A stretch of 40,641 nucleotides of DNA, from contig JANNAV010000062.1 of NCBI GenBank assembly GCA_031384695.1, positions 1 through 40,641 of the forward strand. Direction: 5' to 3'. A program made the position numbers and the translations under genes. The notes below the pieces were generated by a model, which worked only from the letters and a program-made list of their open reading frames with translations, was not told the DNA's origin and made no database searches. This stretch comes from JANNAV01 sp031384695 (GTDB taxonomy: Bacteria > Pseudomonadota > Alphaproteobacteria > Rhodobacterales > Rhodobacteraceae). Below, piece by piece: positions 7,736-15,974 of the stretch (position 1 is the first letter of the stretch; each line of letters starts with the position of its first letter).

Positions 7736-8320
7736 ATGTTCTACCGCCCCGCCGATGGCCACGGCCTGCCGCACAACCCGTTCAACGCGCTGGTTACGCC
7801 GCGCCCCATCGGCTGGATCTCCACCCGCGGGGCGCTTGGTGACAACCTCGCGCCCTACTCCTTCTTCAACGCGGTGGCCTACACCCCGCCGCAAGTCATG
7901 TTCGCCTCCACCGGCGTCAAACACAGCCTGTCCAACCTGCGCCGCACCCGCGTCTTCGCCGTCAACCTCGTGGCCGAGGCCGCGCTGCAGCAGATGTCCG
8001 ACACCTCCCGCAGCTTTCCCGCCGGCACCGACGAGTTTACCGCCGCAGGCGTGGCCAAAGCCGAATGCACCACCATAAATTGCCCCCGCGCGGCCAGGGC
8101 CCCCGCCACCCTCGAATGCGAGGTCACAAGGATCATCCGCCTGCGCGGCACCGACAACTTCGCGGTGTTCGGCGAGGTGACCGGCATCCACATCGACAAC
8201 GCCTGCCTGAAAGACGGCCAGTTCGACCCCCGCACGTACCACCCTGTCGCCCGCATGGGCTACCGCGACTACACCATCGTCCGCCATGTGTTCGAACTGA
8301 AACGCCCCGACGACAAATAG
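7736..8320 (+). CDS. Flavin reductase-like (FMN-binding) family protein
   Basis: A 194-residue flavoprotein of the flavin-reductase-like split-barrel family. Its motifs are MFYRPADGHGLPHNPFNALVTPRPIGWISTRG, LAPYSFFNAVAYTPPQVMFAS and KHSLSNLRRTRVFAVNLV. These proteins bind FMN and either reduce flavin for a partner monooxygenase or have an unknown substrate. The ATG at 7736 follows GGAGCCCGC and gives the usual family N-terminus; an in-frame ATG at 7685 would add 17 residues with no evident match. It is convergent with the methyltransferase gene. Confidence 0.87.
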   Translation: MFYRPADGHGLPHNPFNALVTPRPIGWISTRGALGDNLAPYSFFNAVAYTPPQVMFASTGVKHSLSNLRRTRVFAVNLVAEAALQQMSDTSRSFPAGTDEFTAAGVAKAECTTINCPRAARAPATLECEVTRIIRLRGTDNFAVFGEVTGIHIDNACLKDGQFDPRTYHPVARMGYRDYTIVRHVFELKRPDDK

Positions 8321-8346
8321 CACCCATCGCCACCGCCAAAGCGCAT

Positions 8347-8371
8347 GGCGGGGTACACCCCGCCCTACAGG
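8347..8371 (-). repeat. Palindromic element holding the methyltransferase stop codon (left copy)
   Basis: GGCGGGGT-AC-ACCCCGCC is an 8-bp stem (8347-8364) followed by CTACAGG. On the minus strand it reads GTAGGGCGGGGTGTACCCC, and the TAG stop of the methyltransferase is part of it. A second copy in opposite orientation lies at 10069-10090, just beyond the start of the same gene. Confidence 0.8.
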
Positions 8372-10041
8372 TCCAGCGCGCCTTGTGCCGCCCGGTCAAC
8401 CTCGCGCGCCGCCCGCTTGAAGCCATCATCCCGCCGCGCGGGCAGTTGCACCGCCCGGTCGCGCAGCACCATCGCCTGCGCAATCGTCACGATCTGCATG
8501 CGCGGCACCGGCGCGAAACCGGCAAGCTCATATTGCCCCGCCCCCGCCGCCTCGGTAAGCATCGGCTTGCTGGGCTCGGTCAGTGTCAGAAACACCCCGA
8601 TCCCCGCCCCCTCGCGCTCCATCACCCCGCGCAGATCGCGGATCATCGCCACCCCCACGTTATCGCCTGCCTTCACGCTGACAATCCCGCGCCCCTCGTG
8701 CTTGGCGCCAAAGTAAAGGTTGCCATCAATCCCCTTGTCCGCGCCCTTTTTGGAAAGGTTGCCCGGCTGTGCATTGATCAGGCTCAGCGCCCATTTCTCG
8801 AATTCGAAATAGTAATTCTTGTCCCCGCGCCCGCGCGCCGCCATGTTGCGCGCGCCCTCAAGGTCTTGCGGCACCCCGTGGGTCACAAACTCCACCCCTT
8901 CAAACGCATCGCGCAGCCGCTTTTCAATCAACCCCACCGCCAGATGCGTCACATCAATGCCAATCCACGCCCGCCCCAGTTTCTGCGCCGCATGCACCGT
9001 GGTGCCACAGCCGCAGAACGGATCGAGCACGGTGTCGCCGGGGTTGCTGGAGGCATTGAGGATCCGCTCCAGCAGCGCCACCGGTTTCTGGGTGGGATAG
9101 CCGAGGCGTTCTGCCGCCTGCGAAGACAAAGGGCCAATATCCGAAATCACATCCTGAACCGGTGCGCCGCGATCATTCTCAAGATAGCGTTTGAACTGCG
9201 GAACCTTGCCCTTGGGCGGCCAGTAGATCAGGCCGATCTCATCCAGCCGCTCAAGCTTGCCTTGCGGCGACAAAGTATCAAAATCGCCATTGATGCCGGC
9301 CCTCCTGATCGACCCGGTAGGGATCGCCCAATGTCTGCCCGACAAGGTTGGATCATAGTCCCGCCAGGGTTTGCCAGAATCGCCCTTCCGAACCCCGGCC
9401 CCTGTCAGGTCACCGATCCGAAACCGCCCCTTGTCATCGGCAAACCGGTAAAACCGGTCCAGATACTTTTCGTCATAAGACTCGAACGCCCCATTCCACC
9501 GGATGGCGTCACTTTTCGCGTAATACAACAGCGTGTCATGCACCGGTCCCCACCGCTTGGCACTGTTATGGCTTGATGTGCGCCGCCAGATGATCTCGTT
9601 GCGATAGCCACTCGCCCCAAAAACCGCATCCAGCAATATCTTCAGATAATGGCTCGCCGTCGGGTCGCAGTGCAGATATAGGCTCCCCGTCGGCTTCAAC
9701 ACCCGGTGCAACTCCACCAATCGCACCGCCATCATAGCCAGATAGGCCATCATGTCGTTATCCCCAAGAAAACTCCGCATCGCCCGCAGCATCGTGCTGG
9801 CCGCCGCATTCCCCCCCCGCATCACATCGCCGAACGCCGCCTCGGCAGAATCGTTCCAATGCCAGCTATCATCAAACGCCTCGATCTGCGCGGCAGACCC
9901 ACTGCCCGAAGGCCCCTTGAACAGCACGTTATAGCTGGCGTTGGAATTGAACGGCGGGTCCAGATAGATCAGGTCCACGCTCGCATCCCCGATGCTGTCG
10001 CGCAGCACCACCAGATTGTCGCCATAGTATAGATGGTTCAT
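8365..10041 (-). CDS. DNA methyltransferase fused to a Mrr-like restriction endonuclease domain
   Basis: A 558-residue protein. Residues 1 to about 385 form a beta-class N4/N6 amino-methyltransferase: motif IV DPPF at 28-31 comes before the SAM-binding motif I DPFCGCGTT at 340-348, with a putative target-recognition region between (about 150-300) and GYPTQKPVALLERI leading into motif I. Residues about 410-530 look like a PD-(D/E)xK domain of the Mrr type: FEKWALSLI, GADKGIDG (Asp439) and VSVK (Lys457), although the usual Glu/Gln two residues before the lysine is Ser455. I chose the ATG at 10041 because the catalytic fold begins at once (MNHLYYGDNL); the extra 100 upstream residues are low-complexity. 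No separate restriction or specificity gene is near. Confidence 0.87.
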   Translation of the reverse strand: MNHLYYGDNLVVLRDSIGDASVDLIYLDPPFNSNASYNVLFKGPSGSGSAAQIEAFDDSWHWNDSAEAAFGDVMRGGNAAASTMLRAMRSFLGDNDMMAYLAMMAVRLVELHRVLKPTGSLYLHCDPTASHYLKILLDAVFGASGYRNEIIWRRTSSHNSAKRWGPVHDTLLYYAKSDAIRWNGAFESYDEKYLDRFYRFADDKGRFRIGDLTGAGVRKGDSGKPWRDYDPTLSGRHWAIPTGSIRRAGINGDFDTLSPQGKLERLDEIGLIYWPPKGKVPQFKRYLENDRGAPVQDVISDIGPLSSQAAERLGYPTQKPVALLERILNASSNPGDTVLDPFCGCGTTVHAAQKLGRAWIGIDVTHLAVGLIEKRLRDAFEGVEFVTHGVPQDLEGARNMAARGRGDKNYYFEFEKWALSLINAQPGNLSKKGADKGIDGNLYFGAKHEGRGIVSVKAGDNVGVAMIRDLRGVMEREGAGIGVFLTLTEPSKPMLTEAAGAGQYELAGFAPVPRMQIVTIAQAMVLRDRAVQLPARRDDGFKRAAREVDRAAQGALDL

Positions 10042-10068
10042 CCCGATCCCGCCCCCGATCCCGTCTCC

Positions 10069-10090
10069 GTAGGTCGGGGTGTACCCCGAC
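10069..10090 (+). repeat. Palindromic element upstream of the methyltransferase (right copy)
   Basis: GTAGGTCGGGGTGTACCCCGAC has an 8-bp stem (10073-10080 with 10083-10090). It matches the left copy at 8347-8371 except at the compensated pair GC/GT positions near the stem base and is in inverted orientation, so the two bracket the methyltransferase gene. It lies 28 bases upstream of the start codon. Confidence 0.8.
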
Positions 10091-10297
10091 TTTCCGCCCG
10101 CACCACTTTGTGCAGCAGTCCTGAACCCAAGGTTAACGCCCGCCAAATCCCCCCGCAATGCCCGATCACCAACCCCACCCTGCAACCCTGACGTGAAACG
10201 CACGGCCAACCCCGTCGCGGCCTTCCAAAACAGTCGCCCAGAACCCCGCTTTGTGCTACGAATCCCCATCCTCAACCCCATTTCAAGCGAGATTTCC

Positions 10298-11224
10298 ATG
10301 CCCAGCGTTACCTTTGCCCCCGGCGTCAACAGCTCCCCCACCGCCTTTTACAACGCCATAGACGTGCTCACCTCAACCGCCGTCGTCACCTCCTTCACCA
10401 CCACCCATATCTTCCTCACCCAGGGCCTCGTCACCTTCGACATCATCGGCACCGGCTTTACCTTCGGGCTGGTGGGCGGCCAACCGGCGATCACCGGCGG
10501 CACCATGAACGGCGTCGATTTCCGCCTCAGCGGCGCCTTGCAGATGAGCGTCACCAACCTCGGCCTCAGTGCGGTTGCCGTGCAGGCCGCCATCAATGCC
10601 GACAATTCCGGCGCCAACAATGCCGCGATCGAGAACCTGTTCCTGCCCCTCGGCTGGACCTATACCGGCAACAACGCCGCCGACGTTTTCCTCGCTTCCG
10701 CCGTCTCCAGCGATGGCGTCCCGCTCAACCTGTCGGGCAATGATGTGATGAACAGCGGCGGCGGCGATGACGATATCTTCCTCGGCAACGGCAATGATAC
10801 CGCCAATGGTGGCACCGGCAACGACCGCTTCGACGGCGGCCTTGGCAGCGATCTGCTGTACGGCGGCAAAGGCAGCGACACCCTGCTCGGCGGCGGCGAG
10901 AAAGACTTTCTGCGCGGCGGGGCCGACGCCGACAGCCTTGACGGCGGCCGGGGCAGCGACCGCCTGCTTGGCGGCACCGGCAACGACACGCTGGCGGGCG
11001 GCCCCGGCGGCGGCGTTGACACCTTCATGTTCACCTCCGGCGACGGCGCGGACCGGATCAACGATTTCACCCTCGCCTCCGACAGGATCGACCTTGCAGC
11101 AGGCCTGTCCCACTCCTTCACCGCCTCGGGCAGCGATTCCATCCTGCATTACGGCCCCGGCGCCGATCAGATCCTGCTGATCGGCATCGACATCTCGCAA
11201 ACCGCCTCGGTCACCATCATCTGA
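10298..11224 (+). CDS. RTX-type calcium-binding repeat protein (first of a tandem pair)
   Basis: A 308-residue, acidic, glycine-rich protein. The N-terminal half (about 1-145) is a beta-rich domain I do not recognise, ending in a block AAIENLFLPLGW shared with the next gene. Residues about 155-245 are RTX nonapeptide repeats (GGXGXDXXX: NGNDTANGGTGNDRFDGG, GSDLLYGG, GSDTLLGG, GSDRLLGG, GNDTLAGG), which fold as a Ca-loaded beta-roll. A C-terminal cap (ADRINDFTLASDRIDL ... LIGIDISQ) follows. Such proteins usually leave by a type I exporter through a C-terminal signal; no exporter gene is in the window. The ATG at 10298 gives a start matching the paralogue (MPSVTF). Confidence 0.88.
   Translation: MPSVTFAPGVNSSPTAFYNAIDVLTSTAVVTSFTTTHIFLTQGLVTFDIIGTGFTFGLVGGQPAITGGTMNGVDFRLSGALQMSVTNLGLSAVAVQAAINADNSGANNAAIENLFLPLGWTYTGNNAADVFLASAVSSDGVPLNLSGNDVMNSGGGDDDIFLGNGNDTANGGTGNDRFDGGLGSDLLYGGKGSDTLLGGGEKDFLRGGADADSLDGGRGSDRLLGGTGNDTLAGGPGGGVDTFMFTSGDGADRINDFTLASDRIDLAAGLSHSFTASGSDSILHYGPGADQILLIGIDISQTASVTII
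11164..11206 (+). repeat. 43-bp exact repeat, copy 1, in the 3' end of the first RTX gene
   Basis: The 43 bases 11164-11206 are identical to 12191-12233 in the second RTX gene, although the two genes are much more diverged elsewhere. This points to recent gene conversion or to very strong constraint on the C-terminal cap. Confidence 0.85.
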
Positions 11225-11327
11225 CCCGCGATCCTGTCTGATATCAGGACGGCGCCAAGCAAATTCAGTGGCTTGTGCGCCGTCCGCGTGCTACCCCTGC
11301 GGCTGATTACGCCAACAGGAGCCCGCC

Positions 11328-12251
11328 GTGCCATCCGTCACCTTTACCTCGTTTCCCAACACCGCGCCCGGTTTTTTCTTCGACGCCTTCGATAAACTGG
11401 CCACCGCCACCATCACCGGCTGGGGCCCCAGCATCATTTTCTCCGCCAGCGGCACCACCGCTTACGGCATCAGGGGCAGCGGCTTTACCTTCGCGCTGGT
11501 CGATGGCCTGCGCCTGATGACCGGCGGCACCCTGACCAGCATCGAGGTGTTCTCGGGCGGCAGCACCGCCATGACCCTCACCGGCCTGAACATCGCCGCC
11601 ACTACCCTGCAAAGCGCCATGACCAGCGATGCCACCGGCACCGATAACGCCGCCGTTGAACACCTGTTCCTCCCCCTCGGCTGGGCCTATTCCGGCAAAT
11701 CCGGCCGCGATCAGGTGCTGGCAAGCGACCTCTCGCAAGACGGCACCCCCTTCAATCTCGCGGGCAATGACAGCGTCGCCACCGGCGACGGCAACGACGA
11801 TTTCTTCCTCGGCTCGGGCAATGATACCGGCTTTGGCGGCAACGGCAGCGACCGGCTGGACGGTGGGCGCGGCAAAGACAGCCTCAGCGGTGACAACGGC
11901 AACGACACCCTGCTTGGCGGCTCCAGCGCCGACGCCCTCTTTGGCGGCACTGGCCGCGACAGTCTGGACGGCGGAACCGAAAGCGACCGGCTGACCGGCG
12001 GCCGTGGTGACGATATCCTGACCGGCGGTGACGGCGGCGGCATCGACACCTTCATCTTCGCCCTGCGCGACGGTGCGGATCAGATCACCGATTTCAACCT
12101 CGCCGTTGACCGGATCAACCTCGCCCCCGGCACAACCCACAGCTTCACCTCTTCGGGCGCCAACGCCATCCTGCACTACGGCACCACCGGCGATCAGATC
12201 CTGCTGATCGGCATCGACATCTCGCAAACCGCCGCCATCACCATCATCTGA
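11328..12251 (+). CDS. RTX-type calcium-binding repeat protein (second of a tandem pair)
   Basis: A 307-residue paralogue of the preceding gene with the same plan: a beta-rich N-terminal domain, the AAVEHLFLPLGWAYSG block, RTX repeats (GNDDFFLGSGNDTGFGGNGSDRLDGG ... GNDTLLGG ... GRDSLDGG ... GDDILTGG) and the same C-terminal cap. It starts at GTG (11328), preceded by AACAGGAG, a good ribosome binding site at proper spacing; the first residues MPSVTF match the paralogue. The pair is separated by about 100 bases and may be co-expressed. Surface or secreted location is inferred from the RTX repeats; there is no Sec signal peptide. Confidence 0.88.
   Translation: MPSVTFTSFPNTAPGFFFDAFDKLATATITGWGPSIIFSASGTTAYGIRGSGFTFALVDGLRLMTGGTLTSIEVFSGGSTAMTLTGLNIAATTLQSAMTSDATGTDNAAVEHLFLPLGWAYSGKSGRDQVLASDLSQDGTPFNLAGNDSVATGDGNDDFFLGSGNDTGFGGNGSDRLDGGRGKDSLSGDNGNDTLLGGSSADALFGGTGRDSLDGGTESDRLTGGRGDDILTGGDGGGIDTFIFALRDGADQITDFNLAVDRINLAPGTTHSFTSSGANAILHYGTTGDQILLIGIDISQTAAITII
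12191..12233 (+). repeat. 43-bp exact repeat, copy 2, in the 3' end of the second RTX gene
   Basis: Identical to 11164-11206. See that entry for the interpretation. Confidence 0.85.
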
Positions 12252-12261
12252 GGTGCCCCGG

Positions 12262-12861
12262 TCACAGGGCCTGCGGCGGCAGGATCACCGATTTTGCCGC
12301 CAGATCACCGCCGCGCCACAGATAAAGCGCCAGCATCGGCTCCGCCCCGGCCCGCATCGCATGTGGCACCCAAGGCGCGTGCGAAATCACCGAACCGGGC
12401 GGCGCGGGCGCAAAACTGCCGCCGCCCTGCTGCCATTCGGCGGTGCCCGAAAGCGGCAGGTACACCTCTTCGGCCTGATGCGCATGCGCCGGATACATCA
12501 CCCCCGGCGCCAGCAACAGCACCCCGCAAGCCAGCGCCACCGACGGCACCGGCCCGCGCAACCCGATGAACTCGCTCCAGCCATAGCCGCGCAGGAACGC
12601 CGCCCCGAAATCCGCCACCCCATAGGTCTGCCGCCACGCCAACTCCTCAGCCGCCACCACCGCCGCCACCAACGGATCGCGCCTGTCCAGCCGCCCCAAC
12701 CAATCACACACCGGCAAACCCGCCGCCGCACAATCCCTGCGCACCCGCCCCTCCGGCCACTCCGCCAGATAGGGCCGCGCTTCCGCCACTCCCGCCAACA
12801 GCCGCCGCACCTCCGCCAGAACCACCTCGATCATCGCCCGCCCCGCCGTTTCGCCAGCCAT
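12262..12861 (-). CDS. Dimethylsulfoniopropionate lyase family cupin (DddL/DddQ-like)
   Basis: A 199-residue protein with a helical N-terminal half and a C-terminal cupin. The cupin metal set is visible: YPAHAHQAEEVY with His126, His128, Glu132 and Tyr134, and a second-motif His167 in WVPHAM. This arrangement, with a Tyr next to the metal cluster and GVMYPAHAH before it, is that of the DMSP lyase family, which cleaves DMSP to dimethyl sulfide and acrylate. Some members have other or unknown activities, so I give no gene symbol. The ATG at 12861 is used; Met10 is an alternative. The gene is convergent with the RTX pair, its stop 10 bases from theirs, and no acrylate-utilisation gene is near. 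Confidence 0.7.
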   Translation of the reverse strand: MAGETAGRAMIEVVLAEVRRLLAGVAEARPYLAEWPEGRVRRDCAAAGLPVCDWLGRLDRRDPLVAAVVAAEELAWRQTYGVADFGAAFLRGYGWSEFIGLRGPVPSVALACGVLLLAPGVMYPAHAHQAEEVYLPLSGTAEWQQGGGSFAPAPPGSVISHAPWVPHAMRAGAEPMLALYLWRGGDLAAKSVILPPQAL

Positions 12862-12963
12862 ACCAGATCAACGCCGCCAGCATATCACCTTCAACCCTAT
12901 TTTGCCCCCTTTCCGCCCGCCTCCGCCCCCCCTACACTCGGCCCCGCAAACCAGCGAGGCAGC

Positions 12964-13836
12964 ATGCAAACCATGATCGGCGTGATCGGCGGCTCCGGCG
13001 TCTACCAGATCGAAGGGCTGGAGGGCGCAAGCTGGGTCAAGGCCCATTCCCCCTGGGGCAAACCCTCCGACGAAGTGCTGGTGGGCCGCCTCAACGGCAC
13101 CGCGATGGCCTTCCTGCCGCGCCATGGCCGGGGGCATGTCCACAGCCCCACCTCGGTGCCCTACCGCGCCAACATCGACGCGCTGAAACGCCTCGGCTGC
13201 ACCGATCTGGTGGCGGTCTCCGCCGTGGGGTCTTTGCGCGCAGATTTCGCGCCGGGTGATTTTGTCATTGTAGATCAATACATTGACCGAACCTTTGGGC
13301 GTGAGAAATCCTTCTTCGGCCCCGGCTGCGTGGCCCATGTCAGCCTCGCCCACCCCACTTGCACCCGCCTCAACGCCGCCTGTGCCGAAGCCGCCCGCGA
13401 CGCGGGTATCACCGTGCATCAGGGTGCCACCTACCTCGCGATGGAAGGCCCGCAGTTCTCAACCCTTGCCGAATCCCGCCTCTACCGCAGCTGGGGCGCC
13501 GACGTCATCGGCATGACCGGCCAACCCGAGGCCAAACTCGCCCGCGAGGCGGAACTGTGCTACGCTTCCGTCGCCATGGTCACCGATTACGACTGCTGGC
13601 ACGAGGGGCATGGCGCGGTCGATGTATCGCAGGTCATTCAAACCCTTACCGCCAACGCAGGCCAGGCCCGCGCCCTGATCACCCGCCTCCCCGCCCTGCT
13701 CGGCACCCCCCGCACGCCCTGCCCGCACGGCTGCGATACCGCCCTCACCCATGCCCTGATGACCGCCCCCGACAAACGCGATCCTGCCCTTTTGGCGAAA
13801 CTCGACACGGTCGCTGGCCGCGTCTTAAATAGTTGA
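12964..13836 (+). CDS. mtnP: S-methyl-5'-thioadenosine phosphorylase
   Basis: A 290-residue enzyme that phosphorolyses methylthioadenosine, a by-product of polyamine synthesis, to adenine and methylthioribose-1-phosphate. Family features: IGVIGGSGVY at the N-terminus (phosphate site), PRHGRGHVHSPTSVPYRANI, AVSAVGSL, YLAMEGPQFSTLAESRLYRSWGADVIGMT (base and ribose site), and DYDCWH. The ATG at 12964 follows GCGAGGCAGC; Met4 is an alternative. It lies four bases before apt, which recycles the adenine released, so the pair forms a salvage operon. Confidence 0.93.
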   Translation: MQTMIGVIGGSGVYQIEGLEGASWVKAHSPWGKPSDEVLVGRLNGTAMAFLPRHGRGHVHSPTSVPYRANIDALKRLGCTDLVAVSAVGSLRADFAPGDFVIVDQYIDRTFGREKSFFGPGCVAHVSLAHPTCTRLNAACAEAARDAGITVHQGATYLAMEGPQFSTLAESRLYRSWGADVIGMTGQPEAKLAREAELCYASVAMVTDYDCWHEGHGAVDVSQVIQTLTANAGQARALITRLPALLGTPRTPCPHGCDTALTHALMTAPDKRDPALLAKLDTVAGRVLNS

Positions 13837-13840
13837 TCTC

Positions 13841-14374
13841 ATGAAGAAAACTGTCAAAGACTACATCCGCACCATCGTCGATTTCCCGCATGAGGGCATC
13901 CTCTTCCGCGATGTCACCACCCTGTTCGCCGATGCGCGCGGCTTCCGGATGGCGATAGATCAGTTGCTAACCCCTTACGCAGGCTTGCGAATCGACAAAG
14001 TGGCCGGGCTCGAGGCGCGCGGCTTCATCCTCGGCGGCGCCGTCGCACACCAACTTTCCACCGGCTTCGTGCCGATCCGCAAAAAGGGCAAACTCCCCGG
14101 CCAGACCATCAGCCAGGCCTATCAGCTTGAATACGGCGAGGCGGTGGTCGAGGTGCACAACGATGCGATGCAGCCGGGCGAAAAGATCCTGCTGGTCGAT
14201 GATCTGCTGGCCACCGGCGGCACCGCCGAGGCCGGGATCAAACTGATAGAACGCCTTGGTGCCGAAGTGATTGGCTGCGCTTTTGTCGTTGATCTGCCGA
14301 TGCTTGGCGGCCGCCGCAAGCTTGAAGCTTTGGGAATGGACGTGCACGCCTTGTGCGAATTTGAAGGCATCTGA
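13841..14374 (+). CDS. apt: Adenine phosphoribosyltransferase
   Basis: A 177-residue enzyme making AMP from adenine and PRPP. The PRPP-binding signature is ILLVDDLLATGGTAEAG, and the N-terminal DFPHEGILFRDVTTLF and the FILGGAVAH loop are typical of Apt. The length is normal. It follows mtnP with a four-base gap and would use the adenine that MtnP produces. A strong rho-independent terminator lies about 110 bases downstream. Confidence 0.95.
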   Translation: MKKTVKDYIRTIVDFPHEGILFRDVTTLFADARGFRMAIDQLLTPYAGLRIDKVAGLEARGFILGGAVAHQLSTGFVPIRKKGKLPGQTISQAYQLEYGEAVVEVHNDAMQPGEKILLVDDLLATGGTAEAGIKLIERLGAEVIGCAFVVDLPMLGGRRKLEALGMDVHALCEFEGI

Positions 14375-14480
14375 TCGCAGTTTACCATTTCTTAAGCAGA
14401 ATCACTCTATCCCTGATCGGGTCAGGGTTACCCACCCTGATTGGGCGCTGCTTGCAAACACGTGACCCAACCCACCCCAG

Positions 14481-14516
14481 CGTCCCCGTCGGGTTCTCCC
14501 GGCGGGGCGTTTCTTC
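14481..14516 (+). terminator. Rho-independent terminator after apt
   Basis: The arms CGTCCCCGTCGGG and CCCGGCGGGGCG pair over 12 bp with one bulged C around a TTCT loop, followed by TTTCTTCT. It stops plus-strand transcription from mtnP-apt before the convergent FAD-oxidase gene. Confidence 0.8.
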
Positions 14517-14522
14517 TCCGCC

Positions 14523-15941
14523 TTACCCCCCGCGCAACACCGCTCCCGGATTCATGATCCCCAAAGGGTCCAGCGCCGCCTTGATCGCCCGCATCGCCGC
14601 CAGCTTGGCCGGATCGCCATAGCGTTCCAGATCCGCCACCTTCAACCGCCCGATCCCATGCTCCGCCGACACCGATCCCCCCAGCGCCGCCACCAGATCA
14701 TGCACGCAGTATTTCACCGCATCCCGCTGATTTTCATGGTTTTTCCGGTCACCTCCGCGAACCGGGAACACGTTGTAATGCAAATTCCCATCACCCAGAT
14801 GGCCAAAGCAATTGATCCGCCAGTCGCCCAAAGCGGCCAGCGCCACCCCCGCCCGCGCGATAAATTCCGGCACCGCCCCCAGCGGCAACGCGATATCATG
14901 GCTGGAAACCGCGCCGATCCGCCGGTTCGCCTCCGGGATCGCCTCGCGCAGCCGCCACAACCCCGCCCGCTGCGCTTCCGAGGCCGCAACCACCCCGTCG
15001 CCCACCAGCCCCGCCGCCATCGCCGCCTCCAGCACCCCCGCCATCGCCGCTTCCGCGCCGCCAAACCCGCCCGGCATGCCGATCTCGATCAGCACCATCC
15101 ACTCCGGCACCGGATCAAACGGCGCGCGCACCTCAGGCATCACCTCGGCCAGAAAATCGAACCCCATCCGGTGGATCAGCTCAAACGCCGAAATCATCCC
15201 CGAAACCTGCCCCCCGGCCAGCGTCAACAGCGCCAGCGCCGCCGCCGGGTCCGGCACCACCAACAGCGCCGTCGCCACAGATGCAGGCACCGGATAAAGC
15301 CGCAAACTCGCCGCCGTGATCACCCCCAAAGTGCCCTCGGCGCCGATCAACAAGTGCCGCAGATCATAGCCGGTGTTGTCTTTGCGCAACCTTTTCAACC
15401 CGTTGAACACCGACCCATCCGGCAACACCGCCTCAACCCCAAGGCAAAGGTCGCGCGCATTGCCATAGCGCAGCACGTTCAGGCCGCCTGCGTTGGTCGA
15501 TAAAACCCCACCAATCCGCGCCGTTCCCTCCGAGGCCAGCGACAGCGGAAACAGCCGGTCGATCGCCGCCGCCGTATCTTGCGCCGAAGCCACAATCATC
15601 CCCGCCTCAACCACCAGCACATTCTCGTCGGCATATGCCCCGCGCACCGCCGCCATCCGCTCCAGCGACAGCACCAGCGGCGCGGGCCCCTCCGGCATGA
15701 TCTGCCCGCCGACCAGCCCGGTGCCGCCGCCCCAGGGCACCACGCCCACCCGGCCCGCCGCCGCCACCTTGATGATCCGCGCCACCTCGGCAGTATTGCG
15801 CGGCTTGGCCACCGCCCCCGCCTGCCCCCGCCAGCGCCCGCGCGGCTCCTGCAAATACCCGGGCTCGGGGGCGTGCAAAGTGCCCTCGGGCAAGGCTACC
15901 GCCAACCCGGCCAGAAACGCCGCATCCGCCGGGTTCAGCAT
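14523..15941 (-). CDS. FAD-linked oxidase (D-lactate / D-2-hydroxyglutarate dehydrogenase-like)
   Basis: A roughly 472-residue flavoprotein of the GlcD / D2HGDH type, which oxidises a D-2-hydroxy acid. The N-terminal FAD-binding PCMH domain shows VPWGGGTGLVGGQ, EGTARIGGVLSTNAGGLNVLRYGNARDLCLGVEAVLPDG and LLIGAEGTLGVIT. The C-terminal FAD-oxidase domain shows NCFGHLGDGNLHYNVFP and SAEHGIGRLK, with the metal-binding histidines of D2HGDH-type enzymes. I favour the ATG at 15941 (GGGGTGAC before it); an in-frame ATG at 15953 has no ribosome binding site. It lies downstream of the RimJ-type gene on the same strand. The exact substrate cannot be told. Confidence 0.88.
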   Translation of the reverse strand: MLNPADAAFLAGLAVALPEGTLHAPEPGYLQEPRGRWRGQAGAVAKPRNTAEVARIIKVAAAGRVGVVPWGGGTGLVGGQIMPEGPAPLVLSLERMAAVRGAYADENVLVVEAGMIVASAQDTAAAIDRLFPLSLASEGTARIGGVLSTNAGGLNVLRYGNARDLCLGVEAVLPDGSVFNGLKRLRKDNTGYDLRHLLIGAEGTLGVITAASLRLYPVPASVATALLVVPDPAAALALLTLAGGQVSGMISAFELIHRMGFDFLAEVMPEVRAPFDPVPEWMVLIEIGMPGGFGGAEAAMAGVLEAAMAAGLVGDGVVAASEAQRAGLWRLREAIPEANRRIGAVSSHDIALPLGAVPEFIARAGVALAALGDWRINCFGHLGDGNLHYNVFPVRGGDRKNHENQRDAVKYCVHDLVAALGGSVSAEHGIGRLKVADLERYGDPAKLAAMRAIKAALDPLGIMNPGAVLRGG

Positions 15942-15974
15942 GTCACCCCCCATCGCCGCCCATCGCCGCCCACC

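Noticed and set aside
12106..12118. FNR-like TTGAC...ATCAA inside the second RTX gene
   Set aside because: The spacer is three bases, not four, and it lies within coding sequence.
14411..14442. Overlapping hairpins CCCTGA/TCAGGG and CAGGG/CCCTG after apt
   Set aside because: They look like alternative attenuator stems, but no downstream gene on that strand exists to be controlled; the true terminator is at 14481-14516.
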